From an uncultured Allosphingosinicella sp. (GTDB taxonomy: Bacteria; Pseudomonadota; Alphaproteobacteria; Sphingomonadales; Sphingomonadaceae), in NCBI GenBank assembly GCA_934539295.1, contig CAKTCN010000002.1:1-64000 (forward strand): DNA of 64,000 bases, written 5' to 3'. This document shows, piece after piece, positions 53,419-62,575 of this stretch. Made by a program: the position numbers and the translations under genes. The notes beneath the pieces were generated by a model. That model made no database searches. It had not been told where the DNA came from and saw only the letters and a program-made list of their open reading frames with translations. Position 1 is the first letter of the stretch. Each line of letters begins with the position of its first letter.

Positions 53419-55290
53419 TCAGGTCGAGGAGCGAGGTTGAAGGATTTGGTCGAGCCGGCCGGGCATGTCCCTCAGACGCTGCAGGTGCGGGAAGCGCAAA
53501 CCCTTGTCATAGTCCAGCGTGACCTCCCGTACGTCCGTGCCTGTGCGGATGAGGAGCCGGCATCGCTCCCCGCTGGTCGTCGCGGCGATGCATTCCTTCA
53601 GGACGTCGGGGCTGAATGCGCGTCCGTTCACGGCGATCATCGATGCCCCGGACGTGATGGCCTGTTCGAATGCGGGTCCATCCCACAGGACGTCCTTGAT
53701 TGCGCCCTGCGCATCGACCTTCAGGCCGATGGAGAAACTGTGGTCGGTCAGGCCGGAAAGCGCCTCCAGCCCTGCCGTATAGGCGTTGGCTTCTTCGCGG
53801 AAGGCGAGGGCGTATCCGCCGCGCGTGAGGCCATCGAGGGGAGCGCTCCGCCTGGTTTCGGTCAGCAGATGTTCGAAAAGGCCCTGCCAGTCGCCCGGCG
53901 CGATCGCGCCGAGCGCCGCCACCACATCGTGGAACGTGTAGGTGTGGGTGACGGCCCACTTGTCACCCGCACCAAAGAAGCTGCGCGCGAAGTCGTCGAG
54001 CGAGCGCGTGTCGCCGCTGACTTCACGAATGCGCGTGTCGACATCGAGCCAGAGCAGCGCGCCTTCGGAATAATAATCCTCGCTTCGCTGCCAGCTTTGC
54101 CATGGCAGCGGGGCACGGGCCGCGATGATCGGATCGCGCGTGGTGTCGATCAGAGGACGCCAGCGGCTGCCCGGTTGCAGGTCGTAAGTCGCGGCAGTCT
54201 GCGCCAGCGCGCCGAGCGCTTGCTCGGCCGTCCAAAGGCCCGATCGCGCGGCCAGCACCTGGCTCCAATATTGGGTAAGCCCTTCATAGACCCACATCAG
54301 GCTGTTGCGGATCGGCTTTTCGAAACATGGCTGCCAGGAATCGGCGCCGCGCCGGTGCTTGCCGTTCCAGCTATGCACATATTCGTGCGGGAATGTGTCG
54401 CGGCGCGTGAAGCTGCTGTCCCATTTCGTGAAGTAAGTGGGCAGGCTGACCGCTTCGCAGGACTGGTGATGCTCGATCCCGGCACTACTGAGTTCCTCGC
54501 TGAGAGCAAGCAGCACGTCATAATGGTGGAAGTGCCTGCAGCCGAAAAGCATGTCCGCCTGCGCCACCACCGCCCGATGTGCCTCAACCTGCTCGGACGT
54601 CGTTTCCAGTAGCTCAGGACGATCGGCAGCCACGTTCAGGCGCACACCGCCATCATCATCGAGATCGATGGAACGGAAATAGCGCCCGGCAAGGACCGGC
54701 GAGTCGACGAGCAGGTCGAGCCCGGTTTGGCGGAAGTGCACCGTGTCGCCCTCGCGTCCACTCTCTTCCAGGGCGGAGGCATGGTGCCATCGTTCCGGCA
54801 GGGCAAGGCTCGCCTGCACCTGGATCTGGCGGGCATAATGGCCGGCCGGATGGAGGATCACCGTGTTCCACGGCAGCATGAGTATGTCCCGGCTCACCAG
54901 CACGCGACCCTGATCCGGCTCCGTCGGCGAAAGGAACTGGAAGCTTGCCTCAATTGCATCGACGCCGTCCGGCACGTCGATCCGGAACGCGTTGACCGTC
55001 ACCGGGTGCCGGATCCAGCGCAGCTCGCTGTTCCCGGCGCTGACCCTCAGTCCCGCGAAGAGTTCGATCGGTGCTTGCGGCGCGTGGAAGCCCGGCAGCC
55101 ATTTCGGATAGACCAGCACCAGCGGTCCTGGACCTGCCACGGGGATGGTAATCCGCGCGCGGAAGATGCGCCGCGCAACGTCGCTCGCATCGACGAACAA
55201 TCGCAGCGGCCCGCAATATGGAATGTCTTCCGCCTCTGGTACCGGTGGCGGCTCGGGTAGCGGGTGCGGGGGCGTGAACGCTTCGGTCAA
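53419..55290 (-). CDS. M61 family metallopeptidase with PDZ-like C-terminus
   Basis: A 623-residue glycyl aminopeptidase-like enzyme. It has an N-terminal beta domain (VFVDASDVARRIFRARITIP-like), the zinc motif HEYVHSWNGKHRR near residue 305, and a C-terminal PDZ-like region (FSIGLKVDAQGAIKDVLWDG). It lacks an obvious signal peptide, so it may be cytoplasmic, although many relatives are exported. The likely start is TTG 55290 overlapping the stop of the upstream 76-residue gene; no better ATG exists. Confidence 0.9.
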   Translation of the reverse strand: MTEAFTPPHPLPEPPPVPEAEDIPYCGPLRLFVDASDVARRIFRARITIPVAGPGPLVLVYPKWLPGFHAPQAPIELFAGLRVSAGNSELRWIRHPVTVNAFRIDVPDGVDAIEASFQFLSPTEPDQGRVLVSRDILMLPWNTVILHPAGHYARQIQVQASLALPERWHHASALEESGREGDTVHFRQTGLDLLVDSPVLAGRYFRSIDLDDDGGVRLNVAADRPELLETTSEQVEAHRAVVAQADMLFGCRHFHHYDVLLALSEELSSAGIEHHQSCEAVSLPTYFTKWDSSFTRRDTFPHEYVHSWNGKHRRGADSWQPCFEKPIRNSLMWVYEGLTQYWSQVLAARSGLWTAEQALGALAQTAATYDLQPGSRWRPLIDTTRDPIIAARAPLPWQSWQRSEDYYSEGALLWLDVDTRIREVSGDTRSLDDFARSFFGAGDKWAVTHTYTFHDVVAALGAIAPGDWQGLFEHLLTETRRSAPLDGLTRGGYALAFREEANAYTAGLEALSGLTDHSFSIGLKVDAQGAIKDVLWDGPAFEQAITSGASMIAVNGRAFSPDVLKECIAATTSGERCRLLIRTGTDVREVTLDYDKGLRFPHLQRLRDMPGRLDQILQPRSST

Positions 55291-55517
55291 AAGGCTTTCA
55301 ACTCCTCTCGCAAGAGCAGCCGGGCTACGACGCGCCCGTCAGGGTCCTCGACATCGAGACGACCATGTGGATCAAGAATGTCATGATGCTTGCTGATCAG
55401 GCTCTTGATGGATCCGCCTGCTTCCGAAAGAGCCTCAACGGTGTTCGCGCAGAGCAAAGGCTGCCTGAACAGCTCGCAGTTCCTTCGATCGCGGACACGC
55501 AACATGAAACCGGACAT
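55287..55517 (-). CDS. Small hypothetical protein, 76 residues
   Basis: I do not recognise a family with confidence; the end (DVEDPDGRVVARLLLREEL) loosely resembles DUF6894-type small proteins. It is soluble, charged and without a signal peptide. Its TGA overlaps the TTG start of the M61 gene, which is the main reason to think it is expressed. An alternative start at the fifth codon (MLRVRDRR) is possible. Confidence 0.5.
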   Translation of the reverse strand: MSGFMLRVRDRRNCELFRQPLLCANTVEALSEAGGSIKSLISKHHDILDPHGRLDVEDPDGRVVARLLLREELKAF

Positions 55518-55725
55518 AGAAGAATAACGTCATGGCGCGGGCAGGGTTGCCCTGCCTGATCTGCATCAATCGCTATTCCTGTCGCTGAAAAACTCGGCAT
55601 TTAAGCTATCGCAAGGACCTGGCTCAGCAGCGCTGGACCTTGGGCCCAGCGCTGCGGAACGCTGCGCCAAGTTGCTGGAAGAATCGCTGAACGACGTCGG
55701 GTCCGGCCTTGGCGCGCCGGCAGGA
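55518..55725. other. Intergenic gap with one perfect hairpin
   Basis: No convincing gene lies in these 208 bases. A perfect 10-bp inverted repeat (GCAGCGCTGG at 55627-55636, CCAGCGCTGC at 55646-55655) has a nine-base loop but no T-tract. It could end the leftward 203-residue-protein transcript or be incidental. The region should also hold a promoter for the 76-residue gene. Confidence 0.4.
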
Positions 55726-56337
55726 TCACTCCGGCGGGAGGGACCGGTCGATGTCGGAAGCGGCGAGCCGGTCACTGTCCGCCCGGTAGTCGGGAAGGCT
55801 GGAGCGCCTCTGGTCCGTGCCGGCGGTGCTTGCCTTCCTTCGTGATGCGATCAGGGCCACGAGGCCGGCAGAGACGGCAACGGCGATGCCGGCCTTCACG
55901 GCGAATCCTTTCTTGTTGTGCTGCCATTCCGCACGTGCACCCATTTCGGCGGGAACGTTGGGGATCTTGCCGCGGCCGAGGTCCTCCGCCACGCCCTCGA
56001 CGACATTGATCCGATCGGCGCCCATCAGAAGGAGCCAATGCAGCCAGTTGGACTCGCTCCACCGGAAGGCGAGGCGACGAAGCATGCCGCTGATGCCCTT
56101 GGGCGGGGTGGAGCTGCCGAATACTGCGGGGCGCCGGATATGCTCGATGGACTGCAGGATCTCCACATCCTGTGGCTGTTGAGAGGGGCGGGTCCAGTCG
56201 GAACGGAGCCCTTCGTCCTGCGACCGGTCCCGATAGGGATAGGTGGGGTCGTTCTGCGGATTGGCATCCACGCCCCAGCCCGGGATCGCAGAGGTGTCCA
56301 CGACCTGGCGATTTGCAGTCTTGGTGATGTCGTTCAT
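55726..56337 (-). CDS. Conserved hypothetical protein with C-terminal membrane helix, 203 residues
   Basis: An unrecognised protein. The first 90 residues are polar and proline-rich (IPGWGVDANPQNDPTYPYRD), a middle part (SNWLHWLLLMGADRINVVEG) looks amphipathic, and one helix (AGIAVAVSAGLVALIA, about 157-172) is followed by a charged tail. It is probably membrane-attached. AGGAG precedes ATG 56337. It lies 14 bases after the zinc dehydrogenase gene on the same strand and is surely cotranscribed, suggesting a link to aldehyde or desiccation stress; that is only inference. Confidence 0.7.
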   Translation of the reverse strand: MNDITKTANRQVVDTSAIPGWGVDANPQNDPTYPYRDRSQDEGLRSDWTRPSQQPQDVEILQSIEHIRRPAVFGSSTPPKGISGMLRRLAFRWSESNWLHWLLLMGADRINVVEGVAEDLGRGKIPNVPAEMGARAEWQHNKKGFAVKAGIAVAVSAGLVALIASRRKASTAGTDQRRSSLPDYRADSDRLAASDIDRSLPPE

Positions 56338-56351
56338 CGTCAACTCCTCGC

Positions 56352-57512
56352 TCAGGCGCCGTTCGGAAGCAGCACAGGCTTGATGCAGCCGTCGAGCTTG
56401 GCCGAAAACAGATGGTAGGCGTCGGCCACATCCTCCAGCGGAACCCTGTGCGTGATGAGCTTCTTCGGCTCGATATGTCCTGCGCGAACATGCTCGATCA
56501 GGCGCGGTAGCAGCCGCTTGACCGATGCCTGGTTGGCGCGGAGGGTCAGCCCCTTGTTCACGATGTTGCCGATCGGGACCATGTTGCCGGTCGGCCCGTA
56601 GACGCCGACGACCGATACGATGCCGCCCTTCTTGACCGAGTTGATCGCCCAGTGGAGCGGGATTGCATTGCCGGCCTCCAGCTTGAGCTTGGTGCCGAAC
56701 AGGGTGTGAAGGGCGTTGCCCTTTGCATCGCCGCCCACCGCCTCGATCGCGACATCGGCGCCGAGCCCGTCGGTGGTCTTCTTCATGAAGACGACGACGT
56801 CGTCGAGTTCCTTGAAGTTGTAGACTTCCGCAGGGCAGTAGGTGCGGGCGAACTCCAGGCGGTAGTCGACATGATCGATGACGATCACGCGCCCCGCGCC
56901 GAACAGCCAGGCGCAACGCGCGGCCATGATGCCGACAGGACCCGCGCCGAACACCACCACCGTGTCGCCGCGCTGGATGCCCCCCATCTCCGCGGCCTGG
57001 TAGCCGGTGGGAACCACGTCGGTTAGCAGCACCGCATCGTCATGATCCATCCAGTCGGGGATCACCGTCGGTCCGAAATCGGCATAAGGCACGCGGACAT
57101 ACTCCGCCTGCCCACCGTCATAGCCCCCCGCAGTGTGCGAGTAGCCGAAGATGCCGCCGACCGCGGTTGCCTGCGGATTGGACTCGTGACAGTTGCCGAA
57201 CAGGCCCTGCTTGCAGAAATGGCACTGCCCGCAGGCTATGTTGAACGGCACCAGGACATGGTCGCCCCGCTTCAGGTTCTGAACCTCGTCGCCCACTTCC
57301 TCCACGATGCCGCAGAACTCATGGCCGAAGGTCATGCCCACCCGCGTATCGGGCACCATGCCGTGATAGAGGTGAAGGTCGGAGCCGCAGATGCAGGATC
57401 GCGTGACCTTCACGATGGCGTCGCGAGGATGCTCGATGGAGGGTACCGGCTTTTCCTCGATGCGCACCCGATACGGGCCGCGGTAGTTCATTGCGCGCAA
57501 GATCGCCTCCAT
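56352..57512 (-). CDS. Zinc-dependent alcohol dehydrogenase, formaldehyde-dehydrogenase-like
   Basis: A 386-residue medium-chain dehydrogenase close to glutathione-independent formaldehyde dehydrogenases. The catalytic zinc ligands are Cys in CICGSDLHLYHG, GHEFCG and Asp/Glu after it; the structural zinc set is ACGQCHFCKQGLFGNC. The NAD(P) loop is VVVFGAGPVGIMAARC. Starts at 57533, 57512 and 57491 (MNYRGPYRVRI, the homologous core) are all in frame; 57512 is a compromise. It is followed by the 203-residue gene. Confidence 0.88.
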   Translation of the reverse strand: MEAILRAMNYRGPYRVRIEEKPVPSIEHPRDAIVKVTRSCICGSDLHLYHGMVPDTRVGMTFGHEFCGIVEEVGDEVQNLKRGDHVLVPFNIACGQCHFCKQGLFGNCHESNPQATAVGGIFGYSHTAGGYDGGQAEYVRVPYADFGPTVIPDWMDHDDAVLLTDVVPTGYQAAEMGGIQRGDTVVVFGAGPVGIMAARCAWLFGAGRVIVIDHVDYRLEFARTYCPAEVYNFKELDDVVVFMKKTTDGLGADVAIEAVGGDAKGNALHTLFGTKLKLEAGNAIPLHWAINSVKKGGIVSVVGVYGPTGNMVPIGNIVNKGLTLRANQASVKRLLPRLIEHVRAGHIEPKKLITHRVPLEDVADAYHLFSAKLDGCIKPVLLPNGA

Positions 57513-57545
57513 TCCCAACCTGACCTTGAACAAGGCGCCAACGGC

Positions 57546-57581
57546 CTGGTTCCCGATAGAGTTGCCTTGATCGGGAACCAG
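57546..57581. promoter_or_regulatory. 12-bp perfect inverted repeat upstream of the dehydrogenase gene
   Basis: Arms CTGGTTCCCGAT (57546-57557) and ATCGGGAACCAG (57570-57581) are exactly complementary with a 12-base spacer. They lie 33 bases upstream of the dehydrogenase start and about 125 bases after the TonB receptor stop. There is no T-tract, so a dimeric regulator site is more likely than a terminator. The regulator is unknown. Confidence 0.45.
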
Positions 57582-57706
57582 CCCGGGTTCTCATTCAGGG
57601 CTGATGCCGGCGGTCTGGGTGGAAGCGGTGCCGAGCAGGGCGAGCCTGCCGGCCAGAGATTGCGAGAGGAGCGCGCGTTCCCGCATGACGCTCCCCTCGC
57701 CTGCGA

Positions 57707-60511
57707 TCAGAGAGAATCGCCGCCGATCTTGTAGGTCAGCTGCATGAACACGCTGCGGCCGATGCTGTCGAACCAGCTGGTGTTGTAATAAGGGTAGCCG
57801 GACCAGGTCGGGTCCTCGACCGGCTCTTCGTCGAGCAGGTTGCGCACCGTCAGGCTGCCGCGCAGGTGATCGGTGAAGTCATATTGCAGGGTCGAGTTGA
57901 ACAGGTAGCTCGCCTTGATGAAGGCATCCTCGTCATAGTTGGGCAGCTTGCCGAGGCGCGTGCCCGCCAGGGTGAGCTGGAGGCCGTCCTGTTCCCACGA
58001 GATGCTGGCGGTCGATTTGTCGCGCGGCAGGTAATAGCCGCTGTCCGCCGCCAGCTTGTCGAGGCTCGGATCGCCCGGATATTGTTGGAAGTCGTGGTCG
58101 AACACATGCGAGTGGCCGGCCGACAGGCGGAAAGTGCCGATGCCGGTCGGAATGCTTCCACGCAGCGCGAAATCGATGCCGCTGGTCGTCTCGCGCGCGA
58201 TGTTGATCGGATTTACGCGCACGGATTCGATTTCGCCCGCCAGCGCGCCGCTGGCGAAGCGGGTGACGCGCGCGATCGCGTCCTGGCAGGTGGGCGAGTT
58301 GATATCGACCGTGTTGCCGGCCTGGTTCTCGCCAAGGCGGCAGTCGGCCTCGTCGCGGACGATCTGGTTGACGCTGAGGTCGTCGACCTGGTTCTTCAGC
58401 GTGACCTTGAAGTAATCGGCGGAGAAGCTGAACCGCGGCGTCGGCGAGAAGACGATGCCCGCCGTCAGTGTGCGGCCTGTCTCCGCCTCAAGACCGCGAT
58501 TGCCGTTGCGTTCGGATACGATGCCGGTGTCGGCATAGCTGCAATCGCCGATCTCCTCGTCCGGCTCCTCGCTGCGGCAGAGATAGTAATCAGTGACGGT
58601 GCTTTCGACATTGCCGGGGCCGGTGAAGACATAGTGCAGATCCGGTGCGCGGAATGCGGTGCCATAGGCTGCGCGCAGGAGAAGGCTCCTCGCCGGGCGG
58701 AATTCGACACCGCCATTGTAGGTGAAGTTGTCGATGCTGCGGCCGGCAAAGCCGAAGCGGTCATAGCGGCCGGCCGCCGACAGGCTGAGCAGGTTGAACA
58801 CGGGCACGCGAAGCTCGCCGCCGACCGCGGCATGGCTGCGCTTGCCGGCGCCGTCGCTGTCCTTCCAGCTATAATAATAGTCGGTGAGCGCCAGCGGATC
58901 GGGGTTCAGGTCATAGCCCTGCTTCCCATATTCGGCGACTGCGGCGAAGCCCACCGGGCCGGCGGCAAGCTGGATGAGCTCGCCATTGGTGAGGACCGCC
59001 TGAAGGTTGCTCGTCCAGCTCCGCGGGCGGTAGGTGGAAGCCGCCGAGATGCTTTGGTATTCGGCGGTCGTCAGCGGGGTGTAGAGGCGCGCGGGATCGG
59101 CATTGAAGATCGGATAGCCGCTATCCTCGTCCACACCGAGCTGTGGTCCGAGGAACAAGGTGTTGGCGCGGTCGGCGACGATCTGCTGCCAGGTGACGCG
59201 CGACGAATAGCGGCTGTAGTTGAACGAAACCTCGTAATCCCAGGCGCTGCCGAAATCGCCGCGCACGCCGGGCGTGACGCTGAGCGTCGTCTGCTTGCTG
59301 CGCTGCATGGGCAGGCCGCCCATCTCCTCCGGCGTGAACTGGCGCGACCAATCGTCGATCGTGTCGTCAAATGCGTTGTAGAAGCTTGTGTCGGCGCTGC
59401 TCGACGAGCCTTCGAAGGCCCAACTCGTCACGTCGTACATCAGGCGGACCTTGCTGATCCCGAACTGGACATCGGTGAACAGGGTCGCGTTGTCCGACAA
59501 TTCGTACTTTAACGACCCGAAGCTGTTGAAGCCCCTGCGGCCGGAGATGATGGTGCCGTAGCCGATCGATTCCTGGCTGCCGCAGAAATAGCCGGGGCCG
59601 TAATCGTCGATGGCCGGGTCATACGCGCCGTATCGCGGGCGCGATGCGTAGAAGGTGGAGCCGCCGTTCAGATAGCCGAGCCGCTCGCAGGTCGCGGCGC
59701 CGGGATCGACATATTCGTCATAGTCCGGGCTGTAGCGCAAGAAGGTGCGCCGCGCGGTGGTCGCATCCGGGCTGTCGAGCGTGCTGTCCTGGATCTCGCG
59801 CTGGTAGGCCCACAACGGACGCTGATCGAGATACTCGACACCGCCAATGATGCTGAGCCGGTCGGTGGAAACGCCGCCCGTCGCTGTGATGCGGTGCGAC
59901 ATGCCGCCGCCATGTTCCGTGCGGCCGTGACGATAATCGAGCGTGATCCCGTCGAGGCGATCCTTCATCTTGAAGTTGATCACGCCCGCGATCGCGTCCG
60001 ACCCGTAGATGGCCGAGGCCGCGCCGCTTAGGATCTCGACACGGTCGATGAGGCCGACGGGAATGTTCGAGATATCGGTGAAGTTGCTGCGACCGATATA
60101 GGGCAGTGGGAAGTCGGCAATACGCCGGCCGTTGACCAGCACGAGCGTGTGGTTGGGGCCGAGACCGCGCAGGTCCACTTGCTGCGCGCCGGGCGTGAAG
60201 TCGGCGCTGCTGCCCGATTGCGGGCTCTGCGTGGCGCCGCTGTTCTGAGTCACCGCGGCAAGCAGTTCGGGGACGTTGGTGTAGCCGTTGGCGCGGATCG
60301 TATCGGAATCGATAACGGTGACAGGGGAGGGGCCTTCGTCCCGGATGGTCGGGATGCGTGAGCCGGTGACCACGATCTCATCATCCGGAATGCTGTCGAC
60401 GCCCATGCCCGTGCCGGGAAGGTCCTGTGCATGGGCCGGGGCTGCTAGTGCTGCAATGCAGCATCCGATTGCCAAATGAACCCGAAGTCCGCGTCGACGC
60501 GTGTCACCCAT
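57707..60511 (-). CDS. TonB-dependent receptor, 934 residues
   Basis: A large outer-membrane receptor. A signal peptide (GLRVHLAIGCCIAALAAPAHAQ) precedes a TonB box DEIVVTGSRIP, a plug with ARNGTNVPELL-like and VDLRGLGPNHTLVLVNGRRI, VEILSGAASAIYGSDAIAGV, and a barrel of about 750 residues ending in YKIGGDSL. It is of the TonB-receptor class used for oligosaccharides, peptides or siderophores in sphingomonads rather than a classical iron type. A GGGGG site precedes the ATG. It is divergent from the cyanophycinase-fusion gene, with 141 bases between them. Confidence 0.93.
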   Translation of the reverse strand: MGDTRRRGLRVHLAIGCCIAALAAPAHAQDLPGTGMGVDSIPDDEIVVTGSRIPTIRDEGPSPVTVIDSDTIRANGYTNVPELLAAVTQNSGATQSPQSGSSADFTPGAQQVDLRGLGPNHTLVLVNGRRIADFPLPYIGRSNFTDISNIPVGLIDRVEILSGAASAIYGSDAIAGVINFKMKDRLDGITLDYRHGRTEHGGGMSHRITATGGVSTDRLSIIGGVEYLDQRPLWAYQREIQDSTLDSPDATTARRTFLRYSPDYDEYVDPGAATCERLGYLNGGSTFYASRPRYGAYDPAIDDYGPGYFCGSQESIGYGTIISGRRGFNSFGSLKYELSDNATLFTDVQFGISKVRLMYDVTSWAFEGSSSSADTSFYNAFDDTIDDWSRQFTPEEMGGLPMQRSKQTTLSVTPGVRGDFGSAWDYEVSFNYSRYSSRVTWQQIVADRANTLFLGPQLGVDEDSGYPIFNADPARLYTPLTTAEYQSISAASTYRPRSWTSNLQAVLTNGELIQLAAGPVGFAAVAEYGKQGYDLNPDPLALTDYYYSWKDSDGAGKRSHAAVGGELRVPVFNLLSLSAAGRYDRFGFAGRSIDNFTYNGGVEFRPARSLLLRAAYGTAFRAPDLHYVFTGPGNVESTVTDYYLCRSEEPDEEIGDCSYADTGIVSERNGNRGLEAETGRTLTAGIVFSPTPRFSFSADYFKVTLKNQVDDLSVNQIVRDEADCRLGENQAGNTVDINSPTCQDAIARVTRFASGALAGEIESVRVNPINIARETTSGIDFALRGSIPTGIGTFRLSAGHSHVFDHDFQQYPGDPSLDKLAADSGYYLPRDKSTASISWEQDGLQLTLAGTRLGKLPNYDEDAFIKASYLFNSTLQYDFTDHLRGSLTVRNLLDEEPVEDPTWSGYPYYNTSWFDSIGRSVFMQLTYKIGGDSL

Positions 60512-60652
60512 ATTGCCCCCTGTTGTGCTGGACCCTCCGCGTTTCGCGGATTGGTCACAGGAGTTTCACATCAGTCTGACCGGTTGCGCAATCAGAATCT
60601 TTGCTTCATCAATCATTATGTCTACGCCTTGAGACATATTGCGGGGGAAACT
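60512..60652. promoter_or_regulatory. Divergent promoter region of the peptide-scavenging locus
   Basis: These 141 bases separate the leftward receptor gene and the rightward fusion gene, so they must hold both promoters. The part from 60590 to 60645 is clearly richer in A and T than its surroundings (ATCATCAATCATTATGTC-like), as expected for Lrp/AsnC binding. An Lrp/AsnC gene is in the operon, so autogenous control is plausible. Exact hexamers are not clear. Confidence 0.4.
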
Positions 60653-62575
60653 ATGCGTATTTGGGCAACGATGCTGCTGTCGGCCAGTCTGCTGGCTGCA
60701 ACGGCGGCAGAAGCGAAGCCGGCCGGCTATGCGCGCTATGTCGCCGGCCAGCTTAAGGCGCCGACGCCTGCAACCGTGTCGCAGGGCTTGCTGCTACTGG
60801 GCGGGGGCGATCGCAGCGACGAGGCGATGCGCTGGTTCTTCGCCAAGGCGGGCGGCGGCCACATCGTGGTCCTGAGGGCATCCGGCAAGGGCGAGTTCGG
60901 AAAGCAGTTCGTGGAGGAGATCGGCGGCGTCGCCTCGGCCGAAACCTTCGTGTTCAGCGACCGCAAGGCCGCCGAGGATCCGAAGATCCTGGCGGCGCTG
61001 CGCCGTGCGGACGGCATCTTCATCGCGGGCGGTGATCAGTCAAATTACGTGCGCTACTGGAAGGGAACGCCGATTGCGGCCGCGATCGACGCCCATGTCG
61101 CCGCGGGCAAGCCGATCGCCGGCACCAGTGCAGGCCTCGCCATCCTGGGTGAGGCCCTCTACGGCGCCATGGATGGCGGTAGCATAACCTCGCCCGAAGC
61201 GCTTGCCGATCCGCTCGGCGCCGCCAACACGATCGAACGCGACTTCCTCCATATCGCGCAACTGAAGGGCGTCGTGACCGACACGCACTTCAAGGAGCGC
61301 GATCGGCTCGGACGCCTGTTCGCCTTCGTTGCTAAGGCACAGGTCGGGCGCGGGGCAGAGGCGGCGCCCATGATCGGCATCGGCGTGGACGAGGATGCAG
61401 CGGTCGCTGTCGAGCCCGATGGCACGTCGCGCGTCTATCCGCAGCGGGACGGCGACGGGGCCTGGATCGTCGACGGTTCCGCACTGCGTGGCACCAACAG
61501 CTATGGTCCGCTGGTGGCGAGCCGCATCAAGGTCACGGGTGCGAACGCGCAGTCCACCATTCACCTGCCCTCGGGCCGGGTCGACAATCCCTCCTTCACG
61601 CAATTCTACTCGGCGGCGGGCGGCGAGATCGCGCAGATGCCGCGCTGGTCGCTCGCCATCCATGGCGGTGCCGGCATCATCGAGCGCGCTTCGCTGACGC
61701 CGGAGAAGGAGGCTGCCTATCGCACCGGCCTTGCCGAGGCGCTGCGTGCGGGTGGCGCGGTGCTGGATCGTGGCGGCACGGCGACGGACGCCGCGGCCAC
61801 GGCCGTCCGCATCCTTGAGGACAATCCGCTGTTCAATGCCGGACGGGGCGCGGTGTTCACGGCGGAAGGCCGCAACGAACTCGACGCCGCGATCATGGAC
61901 GGCGCCACGCAGAAGGCCGGTGCTGTCGCTGGCGTTACCCGCACCCGTCACCCGATCGACCTCGCCCGCGCGGTCATGGACAAGAGCCCGCACGTCATGC
62001 TGGCAGGTGCCGGCGCCGACACCTTCTCGCGCGAGCAGGGGCTCGAGCAGGTCGATCCGACCTGGTTCCGAACGGAGGACAGGTGGCAGCAACTGCTCGC
62101 CTGGCGCGCGAAGAACATGGCGGCGGCGGTGGACCGCACGCACCTGTTCGGCACGGTCGGGGCGGTGGCACTGGATGCGCAGGGCAATCTCGCCGCTGCC
62201 ACCTCGACCGGCGGCATGACCGGAAAGCGCTGGAACCGGATCGGCGACTCTCCGGTGATCGGCGCCGGCACCTATGCCAAGAACGGCCAGTGCGCGGTCT
62301 CCGCGACCGGATCGGGCGAATATTTCATCCGCGAAAGCGCCGCGCGGCAGGTGTGCGATCGCGTCGCATGGAAAGGCGAGACGCTCGCCGCTGCGGCACA
62401 GGCGACGATCATGGCGGTCGGATCGATCGGCGGCGACGGCGGCCTCATCGCCATGGGTTCGGACGGCAAGCCCGCCTTCGCGATCAACGACCTTGGCATG
62501 TATCGCGGGCGCATCGGCCCGGGCGAAGAGCCGCAGACGGCCATCTTTGCCGACGAACAAGTTGAGGGGCGTTAA
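60653..62575 (+). CDS. Secreted cyanophycinase / isoaspartyl peptidase fusion
   Basis: A 640-residue, two-enzyme protein. A signal peptide (RIWATMLLSASLLAATAAEA) leads into an S51 cyanophycinase-type domain (about 25-325): GGDQSNYVRYW with Gln129, nucleophile Ser159 in GTSAGLAIL and DTHFKERDR with His212. From about residue 330 an Ntn-hydrolase isoaspartyl peptidase/L-asparaginase follows: LAIHGGAGII, NAGRGAVFT, autocleavage/nucleophile Thr501 in HLFGTVGAVALD and STGGMTGK. Cyanophycinases release beta-Asp-Arg dipeptides and isoaspartyl peptidases split them, so the fusion could do both steps. GGGGGA precedes ATG 60653. Confidence 0.88.
   Translation: MRIWATMLLSASLLAATAAEAKPAGYARYVAGQLKAPTPATVSQGLLLLGGGDRSDEAMRWFFAKAGGGHIVVLRASGKGEFGKQFVEEIGGVASAETFVFSDRKAAEDPKILAALRRADGIFIAGGDQSNYVRYWKGTPIAAAIDAHVAAGKPIAGTSAGLAILGEALYGAMDGGSITSPEALADPLGAANTIERDFLHIAQLKGVVTDTHFKERDRLGRLFAFVAKAQVGRGAEAAPMIGIGVDEDAAVAVEPDGTSRVYPQRDGDGAWIVDGSALRGTNSYGPLVASRIKVTGANAQSTIHLPSGRVDNPSFTQFYSAAGGEIAQMPRWSLAIHGGAGIIERASLTPEKEAAYRTGLAEALRAGGAVLDRGGTATDAAATAVRILEDNPLFNAGRGAVFTAEGRNELDAAIMDGATQKAGAVAGVTRTRHPIDLARAVMDKSPHVMLAGAGADTFSREQGLEQVDPTWFRTEDRWQQLLAWRAKNMAAAVDRTHLFGTVGAVALDAQGNLAAATSTGGMTGKRWNRIGDSPVIGAGTYAKNGQCAVSATGSGEYFIRESAARQVCDRVAWKGETLAAAAQATIMAVGSIGGDGGLIAMGSDGKPAFAINDLGMYRGRIGPGEEPQTAIFADEQVEGR

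Noticed and set aside
55566..55775. A 69-codon frame in the gap next to the 203-residue protein gene
   Set aside because: Ser/Pro/Arg-rich composition, overlap with the real gene end, and no ribosome site.
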